Notes under the pieces: generated by a model
What the model was told of the DNA's origin: nothing
The model's input: the letters and a program-made list of their open reading frames with translations, nothing else
Database searches by the model: none
Translations under genes and position numbers: made by a program
Part shown: one piece after another, positions 14,983 through 24,010 of the stretch
How the letters are laid out: each line of letters opens with the position of its first letter
Position numbering within the stretch: the first letter of the stretch is position 1
From: Opitutales bacterium
Lineage (GTDB): Bacteria > Verrucomicrobiota > Verrucomicrobiia > Opitutales > Oceanipulchritudinaceae
Reading direction: 5' to 3'
DNA length: 55,502 nt
NCBI GenBank assembly: GCA_007133065.1
Contig: SLNJ01000035.1
Location: 1 to 55,502, forward strand

Positions 14983-17304
14983 ATGATGCGAATCAGTGAA
15001 ATCCGATTACGGCGGCGACCTGCGCGGAATGGACTCATCGCGGCCGTGCTGCTTGTCCTCTTTGTGGCGACGGCCGGCGCCAGGCCGGTGGTCATCCTGG
15101 ACACGGACATGCGGTCGGACTGCGACGACGCCGGGGCGCTGGCCACACTGCACGCATTGGCGGACCTGGAGGAGTGCGAGATTCTGGCAGTGATGGCCAG
15201 CACGACCGGTTCCCATGTCGTGGGCGCAATCGATGCGATCAACACCTACTACGGTCGCCCCGAATTGCCCGTCGGGCTGATCGCAGGCAGTCACACCCGC
15301 GGCAGTGATGACTTCGCACCCACTCTCGCAGACACAGGATTATTCCCGGGCACGCAGGTCAACGCGGATGCGCCCGACAGCTCGATGCTGTACCGGCAGC
15401 TTCTGCACGAGGCCCCCGAACAGAGTGTCACGATTGTGGTGGTTGGAGGCCAGGGCGCCGTCTACCAATTTCTCCAAACGGAGGCGAATCACGAAGGAGA
15501 CGGGATCCCGTATACCGGGTTGGAACTTGCTGCGGCGAAAGTCCGGGAGTTGGTCCTGATGGCGGGCAACTTCGAGAATCCGAACCATGAGGAGTTCAAC
15601 GTTCGGATCCATCTCGCCGGAGCCCAGTTTATTGCGGAAGAGTGGCCCGGGGAGATTGTGTACTCCGGATATGAAATCGGCCATCCGATCCTGACCGGAG
15701 AAGGACTGAATGCGTTCGATCCTGAAATCAATCCGGTGGCGATGGCATACAAGCTTTATCGCGGGACGAGCGGCGGACAAGGCGTCATCGGAGACCGCAA
15801 CAGCTGGGATCAAACCGCCGTGTACTACGCGGTGCGCGGTGTCGAACACGAGGGCCAGCCGATCTGGTCGGTGAGCGATCGGGGGCACGTCTCCTTTAGT
15901 GATACCGGGCGGACCGAGTTCTCGCCTGATGCGGGTTCGGATCGCCGCTACCTGATCCAGGAAATGAGCGTGAGTGCGACCGGGGAAATCATCGAGGAGT
16001 TGATGGTGCGTCCGCCGACCTCGCGCGCCACGATCGATCCGGTGGTGGTGGACTATGACTTGGATAATCCTGATGACGCAACGACCACCATTACCTGGAG
16101 TGAAGCCGGTGCGGTCGAATCCGTCCGCCACGATGATGGAGCTCTCGAAGCAGGTGCCGCCGCGGATTATGTTGTGGAAGGCGATAACTTGATCATCAAG
16201 AAGCGCTATCTTGCCGGGAGGTTGACCGAACCCGGGTCGGAGGTCGTGCTGACGATCCGCTTCGACTCCGGCGCAAGCGCGATTTTCCGGGTCCGGGTTT
16301 CGATCGAGCCCGCAGGCTTGGTGGCCTACTACCCATTTTCCGAGGGGAGCGGAAGCGTCGCCGCCGATCACAGCGGATTCGGCGACCCACTGAACCTCGC
16401 GCTCATCGGCGGAGCGGTATGGCTCACCGATCGTGACGGGGTGTGGCTCGAGGGCGGATCGGCGCGTCTGGAAAGCGGATCCGCGGCAGCGAAGCTGTAT
16501 CAGCAGATGACCGCGACCGGCCAGTTCAGCGTGGAGGTTTGGGGCCGATCGGAACAGGTTATACAAGGTGGCCCGGCACGCCTCGTCAGTTATTCGATGG
16601 ATACGGGAAACCGCAACTTTACGGTTGGTCACGGCGATCATCAGAATGCCAGTTCAGACATGGTTGTTCGGCTCCGTACCACCGCGACGAATGCAAATGG
16701 AATGCCGGATATCAGCGCCTCGGACATGCTGATCGATTCGGCAGCGCACTATGTGGTAACCTACGACGGAGATGACGTGCGCTTTTATCGCAACAGTTCG
16801 CTGATGCACGCAGAGGCGCGCAGCGGGACCGTGGCGAATTGGAACAGCAGTTTCCCACTGGTGCTTGGCAATGAGAATGAAGCTGACGGCAACCGGGGAT
16901 GGGTCGGTGCGTTGTATGAAGTTTCCATTTTTGACACGGCGTTGACTGCTTCCGAAGTCGAAGCGCGCTACACCGGCGATCCAACTACGCCGATCGACAC
17001 ACCGGATCCATACTCGTACGAGTCCTGGTTTGGAGCGTTTCTGTCAGGAGCATTTTCTTCGATTCAGGACCGAGGGTGGGCTTTTCATGAGGAGCACGGC
17101 TGGATTTACGTGGCGGCGGCCACCGAGGAGAGCTTCTGGCTCTCGGATGCCGATCTGGGATGGCTTTGGACCGACGCTGCGACCTATTCGTACCTTTACA
17201 GCTACGAGAGGGGCTCGTGGATTTGGTATTTCCGGGGAACGGTGCAGCCCCGTTGGTTCATCGATATGACCGATCCAAGCAAATGGTTTCGTGATTCCGA
17301 CTAA
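14983..17304 (+). CDS. Secreted nucleoside-hydrolase-like protein with X2, LamG and Trp/Tyr-rich C-terminal domains
   Basis: 773 residues from ATG 14983, with an Arg-rich start and a hydrophobic core ending near ATAGA (about 32), so it is exported. Domains in order: a nucleoside-hydrolase fold (34-330) with the metal-binding LDTDMRSDCDDAGAL (D40, D42, D46, D48, D49); an X2-like Ig domain (359-442; VEGDNLIIKKRYL); a LamG/concanavalin-type domain (445-666; VAYYPFSEGSGS to WVGALYEVSIFD); and a C-terminal Trp/Tyr-rich module (676-773; HGWIYVAA, LGWLWTD, PRWFIDM) that I associate with Opitutales-type secreted proteins. X2 and LamG bind or space carbohydrate enzymes, so the hydrolase may act on a surface-bound glycoside rather than a free nucleoside. 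A frame open to 14875 lacks a signal peptide; ATG 14965 is another option. Confidence 0.85.
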   Translation: MMRISEIRLRRRPARNGLIAAVLLVLFVATAGARPVVILDTDMRSDCDDAGALATLHALADLEECEILAVMASTTGSHVVGAIDAINTYYGRPELPVGLIAGSHTRGSDDFAPTLADTGLFPGTQVNADAPDSSMLYRQLLHEAPEQSVTIVVVGGQGAVYQFLQTEANHEGDGIPYTGLELAAAKVRELVLMAGNFENPNHEEFNVRIHLAGAQFIAEEWPGEIVYSGYEIGHPILTGEGLNAFDPEINPVAMAYKLYRGTSGGQGVIGDRNSWDQTAVYYAVRGVEHEGQPIWSVSDRGHVSFSDTGRTEFSPDAGSDRRYLIQEMSVSATGEIIEELMVRPPTSRATIDPVVVDYDLDNPDDATTTITWSEAGAVESVRHDDGALEAGAAADYVVEGDNLIIKKRYLAGRLTEPGSEVVLTIRFDSGASAIFRVRVSIEPAGLVAYYPFSEGSGSVAADHSGFGDPLNLALIGGAVWLTDRDGVWLEGGSARLESGSAAAKLYQQMTATGQFSVEVWGRSEQVIQGGPARLVSYSMDTGNRNFTVGHGDHQNASSDMVVRLRTTATNANGMPDISASDMLIDSAAHYVVTYDGDDVRFYRNSSLMHAEARSGTVANWNSSFPLVLGNENEADGNRGWVGALYEVSIFDTALTASEVEARYTGDPTTPIDTPDPYSYESWFGAFLSGAFSSIQDRGWAFHEEHGWIYVAAATEESFWLSDADLGWLWTDAATYSYLYSYERGSWIWYFRGTVQPRWFIDMTDPSKWFRDSD

Positions 17305-17417
17305 TCCGGATCGCCGGTGGGGAAGGTTCGGAAGACTCCGGGCGCTCGTCTGGTTTGTAAGGAATCAGTCTATTGCCCGCAGTTCCTGTCCTGCGACAAA
17401 CAATGATGTAACCCGCG

Positions 17418-18794
17418 TCATTGCTTGCCCGCCTGGGCGGCGTCGCGCTGCCGCGTGGTGTGGAGGGTGCGCGCGGTCAGGGCGGCGGCGACGACGAATA
17501 GTCCGAGGGCGAGCCCGATCCAGATTCCCAATCCCTCCCACCTGAAGATGAAGGCGAAGAGGTATCCACCCGGGAGGCAGATCGCCCAGTAGGCGACAAG
17601 CAACAGGATTGTGGGAATGCGGACATCCTTGAGCCCGCGCAGGATCCCGAGGTTCGTAACTTGAATCCCGTCGAAGAGCTGGAAGAGCCCGACCACAAGG
17701 ATCAGTTGGGCGGCCAGCGCGATCACGACGGGGTCCTTTGTGAAAAAGACCGGCAATTGATGGCGCAACGCAATGAAGAGCGCGGCCATCACGAGCATGT
17801 AGACAGCGCTGAATCCGAGTGAACTGAAACTGACGCGGCGTACCTGGTGTTGGTTTCCACGGCCCGCCGCCTGACCGACCCGGATTGCAACGGCGAAGGA
17901 AAATCCGAGCGGTACCATGAACGACATGCTCGCGAGGCTGAGCGCAACCTGGTGCGCGGCGAGGGTCGTCGCGCCGATCCAGCCCATCATGATCGCCGCC
18001 GCGGCGAATGCTCCGACTTCGAACAGCAGCTGGAAACAGGTCGGGATCCCGATCGCGAGCAGCTGCCGCATCGACTTCCAGTCGAGGTGCCTCGGACGGA
18101 GAAAATGCCAACCGTCGCCGCCGAGCCACGGGTGCCGACCCACCCGCCATACGAGGAACAGCAGGCAGAAGAGATGGGAGAGGACGGTCGCAATCGCAGC
18201 ACCCGTCACCTCCATCCGGGGCACTCCCAGGTTGCCGAAGATGAAGATCCAGTTCAGGAAGATGTTCAGACCCAGACCGCAGAAGAGGACTTGAAGCGGA
18301 AGCCATGGACGGTCCTGTGCCTCGCAGAAGGCCCGGAGCACCGCGAACTGCAGAAGAAAGAGGTACCCCCAGGCGTTGATCACGACATACGGTTTTGCGA
18401 TCGCGACCACGGCTTCCTCCTGTCCAAACAAGCGCAGCCCGTCGATCCCGAGGGTGAGTCCACAAGCCAGGAGGACTGCAAAAACGCAACCGGCTGCGGC
18501 GCCGTGGCGCAACACCTGGCGGATTTCGCGCGGATCGCCCGCCCCGTGTGCCCGTGCGGTAAGAACCGATACCGCAGCGACCAGTCCAAACCCCGCGACA
18601 AGCCAGACGTGCAGGATGTTGACCCCGAATGCGAGGCCCGCAAGCGCCTCCGTGCCGACGCCGCGGCCCACCATCATGATATCAACCCACGCCATCCCGG
18701 TTGAACCGAGAAGGCCGATGATCATGGGAAGGGCCAAATGCAGTGTGTTTCGGATCGTTGCAAACGAGGCTCGCACGATACCCCCGAAGACCAA
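17418..18794 (-). CDS. MATE-family multidrug/toxin efflux transporter
   Basis: 458 residues with twelve predicted membrane helices in two repeated halves, the MATE (NorM/MdtK) arrangement. It starts with an amphipathic segment and HLALPMIIGLLGSTGMAWVDIMMVG, the typical first helix with the Asp of the family. The second half begins near LLAIGIPTCFQLLFEVGAFAA. A conserved LRGLKDVRIPTIL segment, equivalent to the cytoplasmic loop, lies near 400. Such proteins export cationic drugs in exchange for sodium ions or protons. It stands alone on the minus strand, converging with the nucleoside-hydrolase gene. Confidence 0.93.
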   Translation of the reverse strand: MVFGGIVRASFATIRNTLHLALPMIIGLLGSTGMAWVDIMMVGRGVGTEALAGLAFGVNILHVWLVAGFGLVAAVSVLTARAHGAGDPREIRQVLRHGAAAGCVFAVLLACGLTLGIDGLRLFGQEEAVVAIAKPYVVINAWGYLFLLQFAVLRAFCEAQDRPWLPLQVLFCGLGLNIFLNWIFIFGNLGVPRMEVTGAAIATVLSHLFCLLFLVWRVGRHPWLGGDGWHFLRPRHLDWKSMRQLLAIGIPTCFQLLFEVGAFAAAAIMMGWIGATTLAAHQVALSLASMSFMVPLGFSFAVAIRVGQAAGRGNQHQVRRVSFSSLGFSAVYMLVMAALFIALRHQLPVFFTKDPVVIALAAQLILVVGLFQLFDGIQVTNLGILRGLKDVRIPTILLLVAYWAICLPGGYLFAFIFRWEGLGIWIGLALGLFVVAAALTARTLHTTRQRDAAQAGKQ

Positions 18795-18834
18795 CGCGCA
18801 TGAAATGGCAACGTCAAAGCTGTCGTGGATGTAA

Positions 18835-19000
18835 CGTCCGGATCAGGAGTGGACACGTATGCGTTGGGGTTTTGGTTGGATGGGATCGGTGTTGTGGTGG
18901 GTGTTGAGTCCTGGCCAAAAGTTGACGGTGTTTTTGGTTCTTTGGGCTGGTTGTGATCGTGCGTGGTTGGTGGGGTCAGCGGGAGCGATGGGTGTGCAAC
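18835..19000. repeat. G/T-rich intergenic tract sharing motifs with repeats near 29.5 and 42.3 kb
   Basis: From about 18858 to 18990 the plus strand is nearly all G and T (for example GCGTTGGGGTTTTGGTTGG), a marked strand asymmetry. Its left edge has GATCAGGA then GTGGACACGT; both words also occur at 29522-29558 in the opposite order, and a TGGTTGGTGGGGTCAGC-like word resembles 42318-42338. The P/T-rich minus-strand frame across it does not look like a real protein. Confidence 0.45.
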
Positions 19001-19004
19001 GGGC

Positions 19005-19226
19005 AAGCGCCATAGCGGCCCGTTGAGTCAAGATTCTGAAATGCTGAAATGCTGAAAGCTTACGGAGGGCGGAGATGGCGCTCGAACGCGAGCAAAGCCT
19101 GGCGGGTGTTCAGTTGCCGCAGGAGGGAGGTCGACCCAACGACCCCCCTTTCAGCTTTTCAGAATTTCAGGCTTTCAGCTTTTTGTTTTCCGCTGCCACT
19201 CTGACGCTTCCCCGTTCCACGGCGGC
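19005..19226. repeat. Second copy of the dispersed repeat, with an internal inverted repeat
   Basis: The ends match window positions 1-15 and 84-114 exactly. Inside lies an imperfect inverted repeat: the arm ATTCTGAAATGCTGAAATGC at 19033-19061 and its reverse-complement relative at 19153-19180, about 90 bases apart, like a small MITE. With the G/T tract and the non-coding leader to 19475, this accounts for the 680-base gap between the MATE gene and proS. No RNA or T-box was recognised in 19227-19475. Confidence 0.6.
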
Positions 19227-19475
19227 CGGGACCGTTGACCGGATGGCGCGGGCGGGGGTTGTGCGAGGCAGAGGGTGTGTGGACGCCTCCGGGCGATGGT
19301 AACGCCGCGGGTGAGCGGGCCCGCGCCATCCTCGGGGCTACATGCCGGGTGTTCCTCCCTGGGGACTTCAGTCACGAAAACGTGGGGTTCCCCGGTTTGC
19401 CCCGCCACGGACCGAGCCCGGGTCCGCGGGACTTCGGCCTTGATTTTGTGAACGTTCGGGACAGGCTTGCCGGGC

Positions 19476-21245
19476 ATGCAACGCTGGTCGGAGACATTTA
19501 TACCCACGCTCAAGGAGAGCCCGGCTGAGGCCGAGATTCCATCACATCGCCTGTTGCTTCGGGCCGGGCTGGTCCGGAAGTCGGGGGCGGGGATCTACGC
19601 GTTCCTGCCTTTAGGCTTGCGGGCTCTCCGGAAGATTGAGGCGCTCTGCCGGGAGGAACTGAATCGTCACGGTGCGATGGAGGTGTTGCTGCCGGCCGTT
19701 CATCCCGTCGAGTTGTGGAAGCGGGGTCCGCGTTGGGAGGCCGCCCGGGAGGTGATGTACCGCGTCGACAGCGCCGCGTCGGATCCCGCAACCCTGCCGG
19801 CCGACCCGGAGTACGTGCTCGGGCCGACGCACGAGGAGATCATCACGGCGCTCGCAGCGGCGGAGATCGCCAGCTATCGCGACCTGCCGAAGAATTTTTA
19901 TCAGATTCAGACCAAGTTCCGGAATGAAATCCGCCCGCGCTTCGGGCTTATGCGCGCCCGGGAGTTCATCATGAAGGACGGATACAGCTTTGACGTCTCC
20001 GATGAAGCCGCCGTTGAAACGTACGAACGAATGCGTCAGGCATACGAGGGGTTTTTCACGCGGTGTGGACTCGAGTTCTCGATGGTCGAGGCCGACACGG
20101 GCGTCATGGGGGGTAGCCACTCACACGAGTTCATGGTGCCGGCCGCGGTGGGCGACGACGACGTGCTCTATTGCCGGGAGAGCGGGTACGCCTCCAATCG
20201 GGAGCGGGCGCGCAGCGGGCTTGTCCCCGAGAACCTGCGGATCCCCGAGCCGGAGGGTGCGGTCGAGGAGTTTCCGACACCTGGGGTGACGACGATTGCG
20301 GATCTGTCGGCTGAACCGTACCGCGTGCCGGCGGATCGCCAGTACAAGACATTGGTCTACATCGGCGACGGCCGGCCGTTTCTGGTGGTCTTGCGCGGAT
20401 GCGACGATCTGGAAGAGGCGAAGCTCGGGACGCTTGGGTTCCAACAGGTGCGCCCGGCGCGGGCGGATGAGACCTCTGAACTGCTTGGGGCCGAGCCGGG
20501 GAGTCTGGGAGCGGTGCGCGGCCGGATGCCCGGACGCGAGCGGTTGGCGGGAATCTATGCCGACGAGGCGATCCGGCTGGTCGGGAACGGTACCACCGGG
20601 GCCAACCGTGACGGCTTCCACGTGCGGAACATCCATGTCGAACGCGACCTCGATATCGACCGGTTTGGCGATTTCCGGCGCGTCCAGCCGGGCGAGCCGT
20701 GTCCGCAATGCGGAAAACCGCTCGAGCTGGCACGCGCGATCGAGGTCGGCCATATTTTCAAGCTCGGCACCAAGTACAGCGAGGCGTTTGAGGCGTTCTA
20801 TACCGACACCGAGCGGAAGCGGCATCCGATGGTTATGGGATGCTACGGCATCGGGATCAGTCGCACGCTGCAGGCGGTGATCGAACAGCGGCATGACGAG
20901 AAGGGAATCATCTGGCCGTGGAACGTGGCGCCGTTCCAGGTCGTGATCACGCTCCTCGATCCGGGCGATGCCAACGCAGTTGAGGTTGCGGAACGCCTCG
21001 GCGGCGCGGCCGAGGAGGGCGGAGCAGACGTGCTGCTCGACGATCGCGACGCGCGACCCGGAGTCAAATTCAACGATGCCGACCTGATTGGATTCCCGGT
21101 GCGCGTCGTTATCGGCCGGCGCGGTCTCGCTGGAGGGGTCGTGGAACTGCACACACGACACGACGGCGCATGCGAGCAGGTCGCCCTCGAGGAGGCACCG
21201 GATCGATTGCGGGAGATCGCTTCCGGTTTGCAGCGGGCGCGGTAG
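19476..21245 (+). CDS. proS: Proline-tRNA ligase, bacterial type with editing domain
   Basis: 589 residues. Charges tRNA-Pro with proline. Class II motifs are visible: motif 1 region SHRLLLRAGLVRKSGAGIYA, motif 2 FRNEIRPRFGLMRAREFIMKDGYSF, and motif 3 GCYGIGISRTLQAVIEQ, followed by the anticodon-binding domain (VVITLLDPGDANAVEVAE onward). An insertion of about 150 residues between motifs 2 and 3 is the trans-acting-type editing (INS) domain of bacterial ProRS. ATG 19476 is preferred over a TTG at 19467. The leader (19227-19475) is GC-rich and folded-looking but does not match a T-box. Confidence 0.97.
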   Translation: MQRWSETFIPTLKESPAEAEIPSHRLLLRAGLVRKSGAGIYAFLPLGLRALRKIEALCREELNRHGAMEVLLPAVHPVELWKRGPRWEAAREVMYRVDSAASDPATLPADPEYVLGPTHEEIITALAAAEIASYRDLPKNFYQIQTKFRNEIRPRFGLMRAREFIMKDGYSFDVSDEAAVETYERMRQAYEGFFTRCGLEFSMVEADTGVMGGSHSHEFMVPAAVGDDDVLYCRESGYASNRERARSGLVPENLRIPEPEGAVEEFPTPGVTTIADLSAEPYRVPADRQYKTLVYIGDGRPFLVVLRGCDDLEEAKLGTLGFQQVRPARADETSELLGAEPGSLGAVRGRMPGRERLAGIYADEAIRLVGNGTTGANRDGFHVRNIHVERDLDIDRFGDFRRVQPGEPCPQCGKPLELARAIEVGHIFKLGTKYSEAFEAFYTDTERKRHPMVMGCYGIGISRTLQAVIEQRHDEKGIIWPWNVAPFQVVITLLDPGDANAVEVAERLGGAAEEGGADVLLDDRDARPGVKFNDADLIGFPVRVVIGRRGLAGGVVELHTRHDGACEQVALEEAPDRLREIASGLQRAR

Positions 21246-21332
21246 ACGCCTGCGGGGGGCGCAAGGCGGAGGCGTTGCAGGGAACGACTCGAACCGAAGA
21301 TTTCCGCGGGGATGGCGGACGCCGGCAATCCA

Positions 21333-22628
21333 TTATGTCCGGTGCAGTCGCCGCAGCAGAGCGGATGCCTCTTCGGCGATGCGGACACCAGTCTCCACTT
21401 GCGCGCCGGCCCTGGTGGGGATCGGGGCGAGGGCATCGCCGTCGGGAGCGCGCGGCGCCGGTCCGCGCATTACTTCGTAGCTCCCTTGCTCGAATGCCAG
21501 CGGGGTGGCGAGATAGGCGCGGCCGGTACCGTTGTAAGCCATCAGATTGAGATGGGCAAACGGCGACTCGTCGTGAACGAGCAGACCGAGTTCGTGGAAG
21601 AGTTCGCCGGGCATGCTGAGGAACGCAATATCATCCAGGGCAACAGCGGAGAGGGTGTATACGCGCCGATCGGGAGAGGAGTCGGGTTGCTCTGTTGTGA
21701 AAATATCGGTACGAAGTGTTCGCGGGCGCGTATAGCGTGCGGAGGAAAGGCTGTCCATTACGGCATCGGCGAACGGTGATCCGACGCGATCGATGCTGCG
21801 GCGAAACCAGGCGATTTTCTCGTCCGGGTCGTCCGGCATCGGGTGCACGGTATGGATATCGATGTCGCCGCAGGCGTGCGTGGCGTGGAGGATAATCGCC
21901 CCGGGCACCCGGTCTCCCAGGATGCGCTTCGCGGCGCCGGGGAACTCCCCGCTGAATGCCGGAAGCTCGTACATGTGGGGGTGCGTGGCGTATGAGGTAA
22001 GAACAGCGAAGGGGTGATCCACGCCCGGTTCGCGAATGAAGCAGAGGTCGAGCCGGGTGCTGTCGGGTCCGGCCGGCCCGACGATCTTCTGGCCAGGTGG
22101 AACAATCCCCCCGGCGCCCCATCCATTGAGACAGAGGCCGCTGGAAAATCGCAGGCGCCGGTTCTCGCCGATCGTCGCGGCGAGGTGCGTCGTCGTTGCG
22201 GCGATTTCAGCCGGTCGCCGATTGTCATAGGCGGCACAGCAGGAATCGACGAGTCCCTGGAGGATCACGCGGTTCGCTTCTTCTTCCGCTGCGGCGGCTT
22301 CCGGCGAATCGTCGGCTGGCATCGGAGAGCTGCAGTGGTTGTGGGTGCAGGAGAACAGGATGCGCGCCGGGTCAACGCCGGTCTGCCGTGATACGCGCTC
22401 GCGGACTTCAAGCAACCACGGGTATTGATACGTCCGAAGGTCCGCGGTGATCAGCAGGGCGGTTTCTTCGCCGACGCTGAGCGCGAGGGCCTCGGAATAG
22501 AGTGGATCGAGCACGCCGCGGGTCGGATGGGGGCGTCCCATGCCAGTCGGCTTCAAGAGGCTCGGTTGAGGCGGGGAGATCTCACGGCGCGCGACGCCGG
22601 CTTTAAACGTTGTGTCGGTGTGATTCAT
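21333..22628 (-). CDS. Neutral/alkaline ceramidase-family N-terminal-domain protein
   Basis: 431 residues. It begins FKAGVARREISPP, the usual start of this family (GxAxxxITP), with ITADLRTYQYPWL, LFSCTHNHCSSPMP and TSYATHPHMY carrying the zinc-binding His residues, and HATHACGDID further on. Homologues are often annotated as neutral ceramidase-like but many act on unknown amides or esters, and this one is shorter than true ceramidases (about 650 residues), lacking the C-terminal Ig-like domain. No signal peptide is visible. Its ATG overlaps the stop of the HEAT-repeat gene (ATGA), so the two are translationally coupled. Confidence 0.82.
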   Translation of the reverse strand: MNHTDTTFKAGVARREISPPQPSLLKPTGMGRPHPTRGVLDPLYSEALALSVGEETALLITADLRTYQYPWLLEVRERVSRQTGVDPARILFSCTHNHCSSPMPADDSPEAAAAEEEANRVILQGLVDSCCAAYDNRRPAEIAATTTHLAATIGENRRLRFSSGLCLNGWGAGGIVPPGQKIVGPAGPDSTRLDLCFIREPGVDHPFAVLTSYATHPHMYELPAFSGEFPGAAKRILGDRVPGAIILHATHACGDIDIHTVHPMPDDPDEKIAWFRRSIDRVGSPFADAVMDSLSSARYTRPRTLRTDIFTTEQPDSSPDRRVYTLSAVALDDIAFLSMPGELFHELGLLVHDESPFAHLNLMAYNGTGRAYLATPLAFEQGSYEVMRGPAPRAPDGDALAPIPTRAGAQVETGVRIAEEASALLRRLHRT

Positions 22629-23665
22629 GATCCGTTGATTCCGGATTGTGATGCGAGTTGGGCCGCGGCCTGAAGCCGAACCCGGGGAGAGGGATCCTCA
22701 AGCATCCGTACGGCGGTATTTCCCGCTTCACGCGCATCCATGCGGGCCAGCGCTTCGAGGGAGACAAGCCGTACGTAAGAATCCGCATGGGTGAGTCCGG
22801 AACGTGCAACGTCCGCGTGTTCGGGCCGGCCGAGTTCGCCGAGCGCCTCGATCGCCACCGCGCGGTCGAACGAATCCGCGAGCGAGCCTCCGGCGTCCGC
22901 GAGAAACCGTGCGCCTTCCGAGTGACCGGTCCGGGCGAGAGCGAGTGCAGCCTTGACCCGTGCGAAATCGGTCGGATCGGTCTTGAAGCAGCGGGTCACC
23001 CTGTCGATGTGATCCTCCACAGGCGCAACAGCGAGCAAGGCGGTCGCCGACCGTCCCCGAACATAACGGCTCCGGTGTTCGAGAAGCTTGATGAGTCGGA
23101 CACACGATTCGGCGTCGCCGAGCACTTCCAGCGCTTCCGCGACCATCACCACCTGTGCCGGGTCTGTCGGGCTGGCCGCAGGGCCCTCCTCTCCGAGCAG
23201 GGTGGCCGGTGTGAGCCGCGACTTCAGTTGAACCGCCGAGGGTGGTTGGTCGGGAAGGCGAAGCACGGAAGGGGCGTACCAAGTGTGGAAGACAAGGTTT
23301 CCACTGTCGGCGAGGGATTCCAGGAAAGGCAATCCTGTCCTGTCGTTCCAGTGGAGCAGCAGCAACGCCGCGGCCGCCCGCACCGAACGGCGGGCATACC
23401 AATACCAATCATCCTGCACGTTAGGCGCGTCTACGAGCGGGCGTATGGCGGCGGTGGCGCGCGGTTCGCCGATCCGGCGCAATGCCTCGATACCGGCGGT
23501 TTTTGTGTTGTAGCGCGAGTGGGTTACATACTCCACGAGCGGGTCGACGGCTCGGGGATCCGCGAGGTCGCCGAGAAGCCGTGCTGCGTCCGCCTGTAAC
23601 AGCGGATTCGGGTCGCGCAGCGCTTCGATCAACTCGTCGAATGGGCGTTTGATCTGTCGTGACAT
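22625..23665 (-). CDS. HEAT-repeat / PBS lyase-like repeat protein
   Basis: 346 residues from ATG 23665, built of about ten helical repeats of roughly 30 residues: DPNPLLQADAARLLGDLADP, SRYNTKTAGIEALRRIGEP, DFARVKAALALARTGHSEGA, SFDRAVAIEALGELGRPEHA and DPSPRVRLQAAAQLASQSG among them. Such solenoids are protein-binding scaffolds. It is fused by ATGA overlap to the ceramidase-like gene downstream, so it may be that enzyme's partner. The frame continues to 23950 without resembling the repeats, so I used the first ATG before the repeats. Confidence 0.8.
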   Translation of the reverse strand: MSRQIKRPFDELIEALRDPNPLLQADAARLLGDLADPRAVDPLVEYVTHSRYNTKTAGIEALRRIGEPRATAAIRPLVDAPNVQDDWYWYARRSVRAAAALLLLHWNDRTGLPFLESLADSGNLVFHTWYAPSVLRLPDQPPSAVQLKSRLTPATLLGEEGPAASPTDPAQVVMVAEALEVLGDAESCVRLIKLLEHRSRYVRGRSATALLAVAPVEDHIDRVTRCFKTDPTDFARVKAALALARTGHSEGARFLADAGGSLADSFDRAVAIEALGELGRPEHADVARSGLTHADSYVRLVSLEALARMDAREAGNTAVRMLEDPSPRVRLQAAAQLASQSGINGS

Positions 23666-24010
23666 GGCAGTGCGTTGGCTCACTGTGGATGGTGCTGAAT
23701 GGATTTCAGGCGGATCCAGTGCAGCGTGCAGCAGCTGCGACCCCGGCCCTGGAATAACGGGTCCCGATACAGTGCATCCCTCGACGCGCGATGCAACACA
23801 ATCCTGAATTGCGACGTTCGTGACCTGAATCGACGCCTTCGGGGTTCCGGGCCACGCGCCTGAGCCCGCCGAGCTTTCGCGGAGGCGATGGGTGGCGGAT
23901 GGTTCGTCGATTCCCCAATCCTCTGATCGCGCTCCTGGAGATTGCGGCATCGGCCGATCGACAGGTGCTGTTGAAACCCTCCGGAATTGATCGTTTGCGC
24001 GGAGCGGCTA
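23666..24010. promoter_or_regulatory. Divergent intergenic region
   Basis: 345 bases between the HEAT-repeat gene and the glycosidase-like gene on the opposite strand, so it must hold both promoters. A GGAG at 24001-24004 is a good ribosome binding site for the ATG at 24011. I see no RNA gene or strong repeat; frames across it are shadows. Confidence 0.4.

Noticed and set aside
18722..19006. A Pro/Thr-rich minus-strand frame over the G/T-rich tract
   Set aside because: Its composition simply reflects the base skew; it overlaps the start of the MATE gene and has no domain.
19033..19180. CRISPR-like array from repeated CTGAAA words
   Set aside because: Units are 8-10 bases without spacers and no cas genes are present.
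19227..19475. T-box or other leader RNA before proS
   Set aside because: The leader is GC-rich and can fold, but I could not find the T-box sequence or antiterminator, and this phylum rarely uses them.
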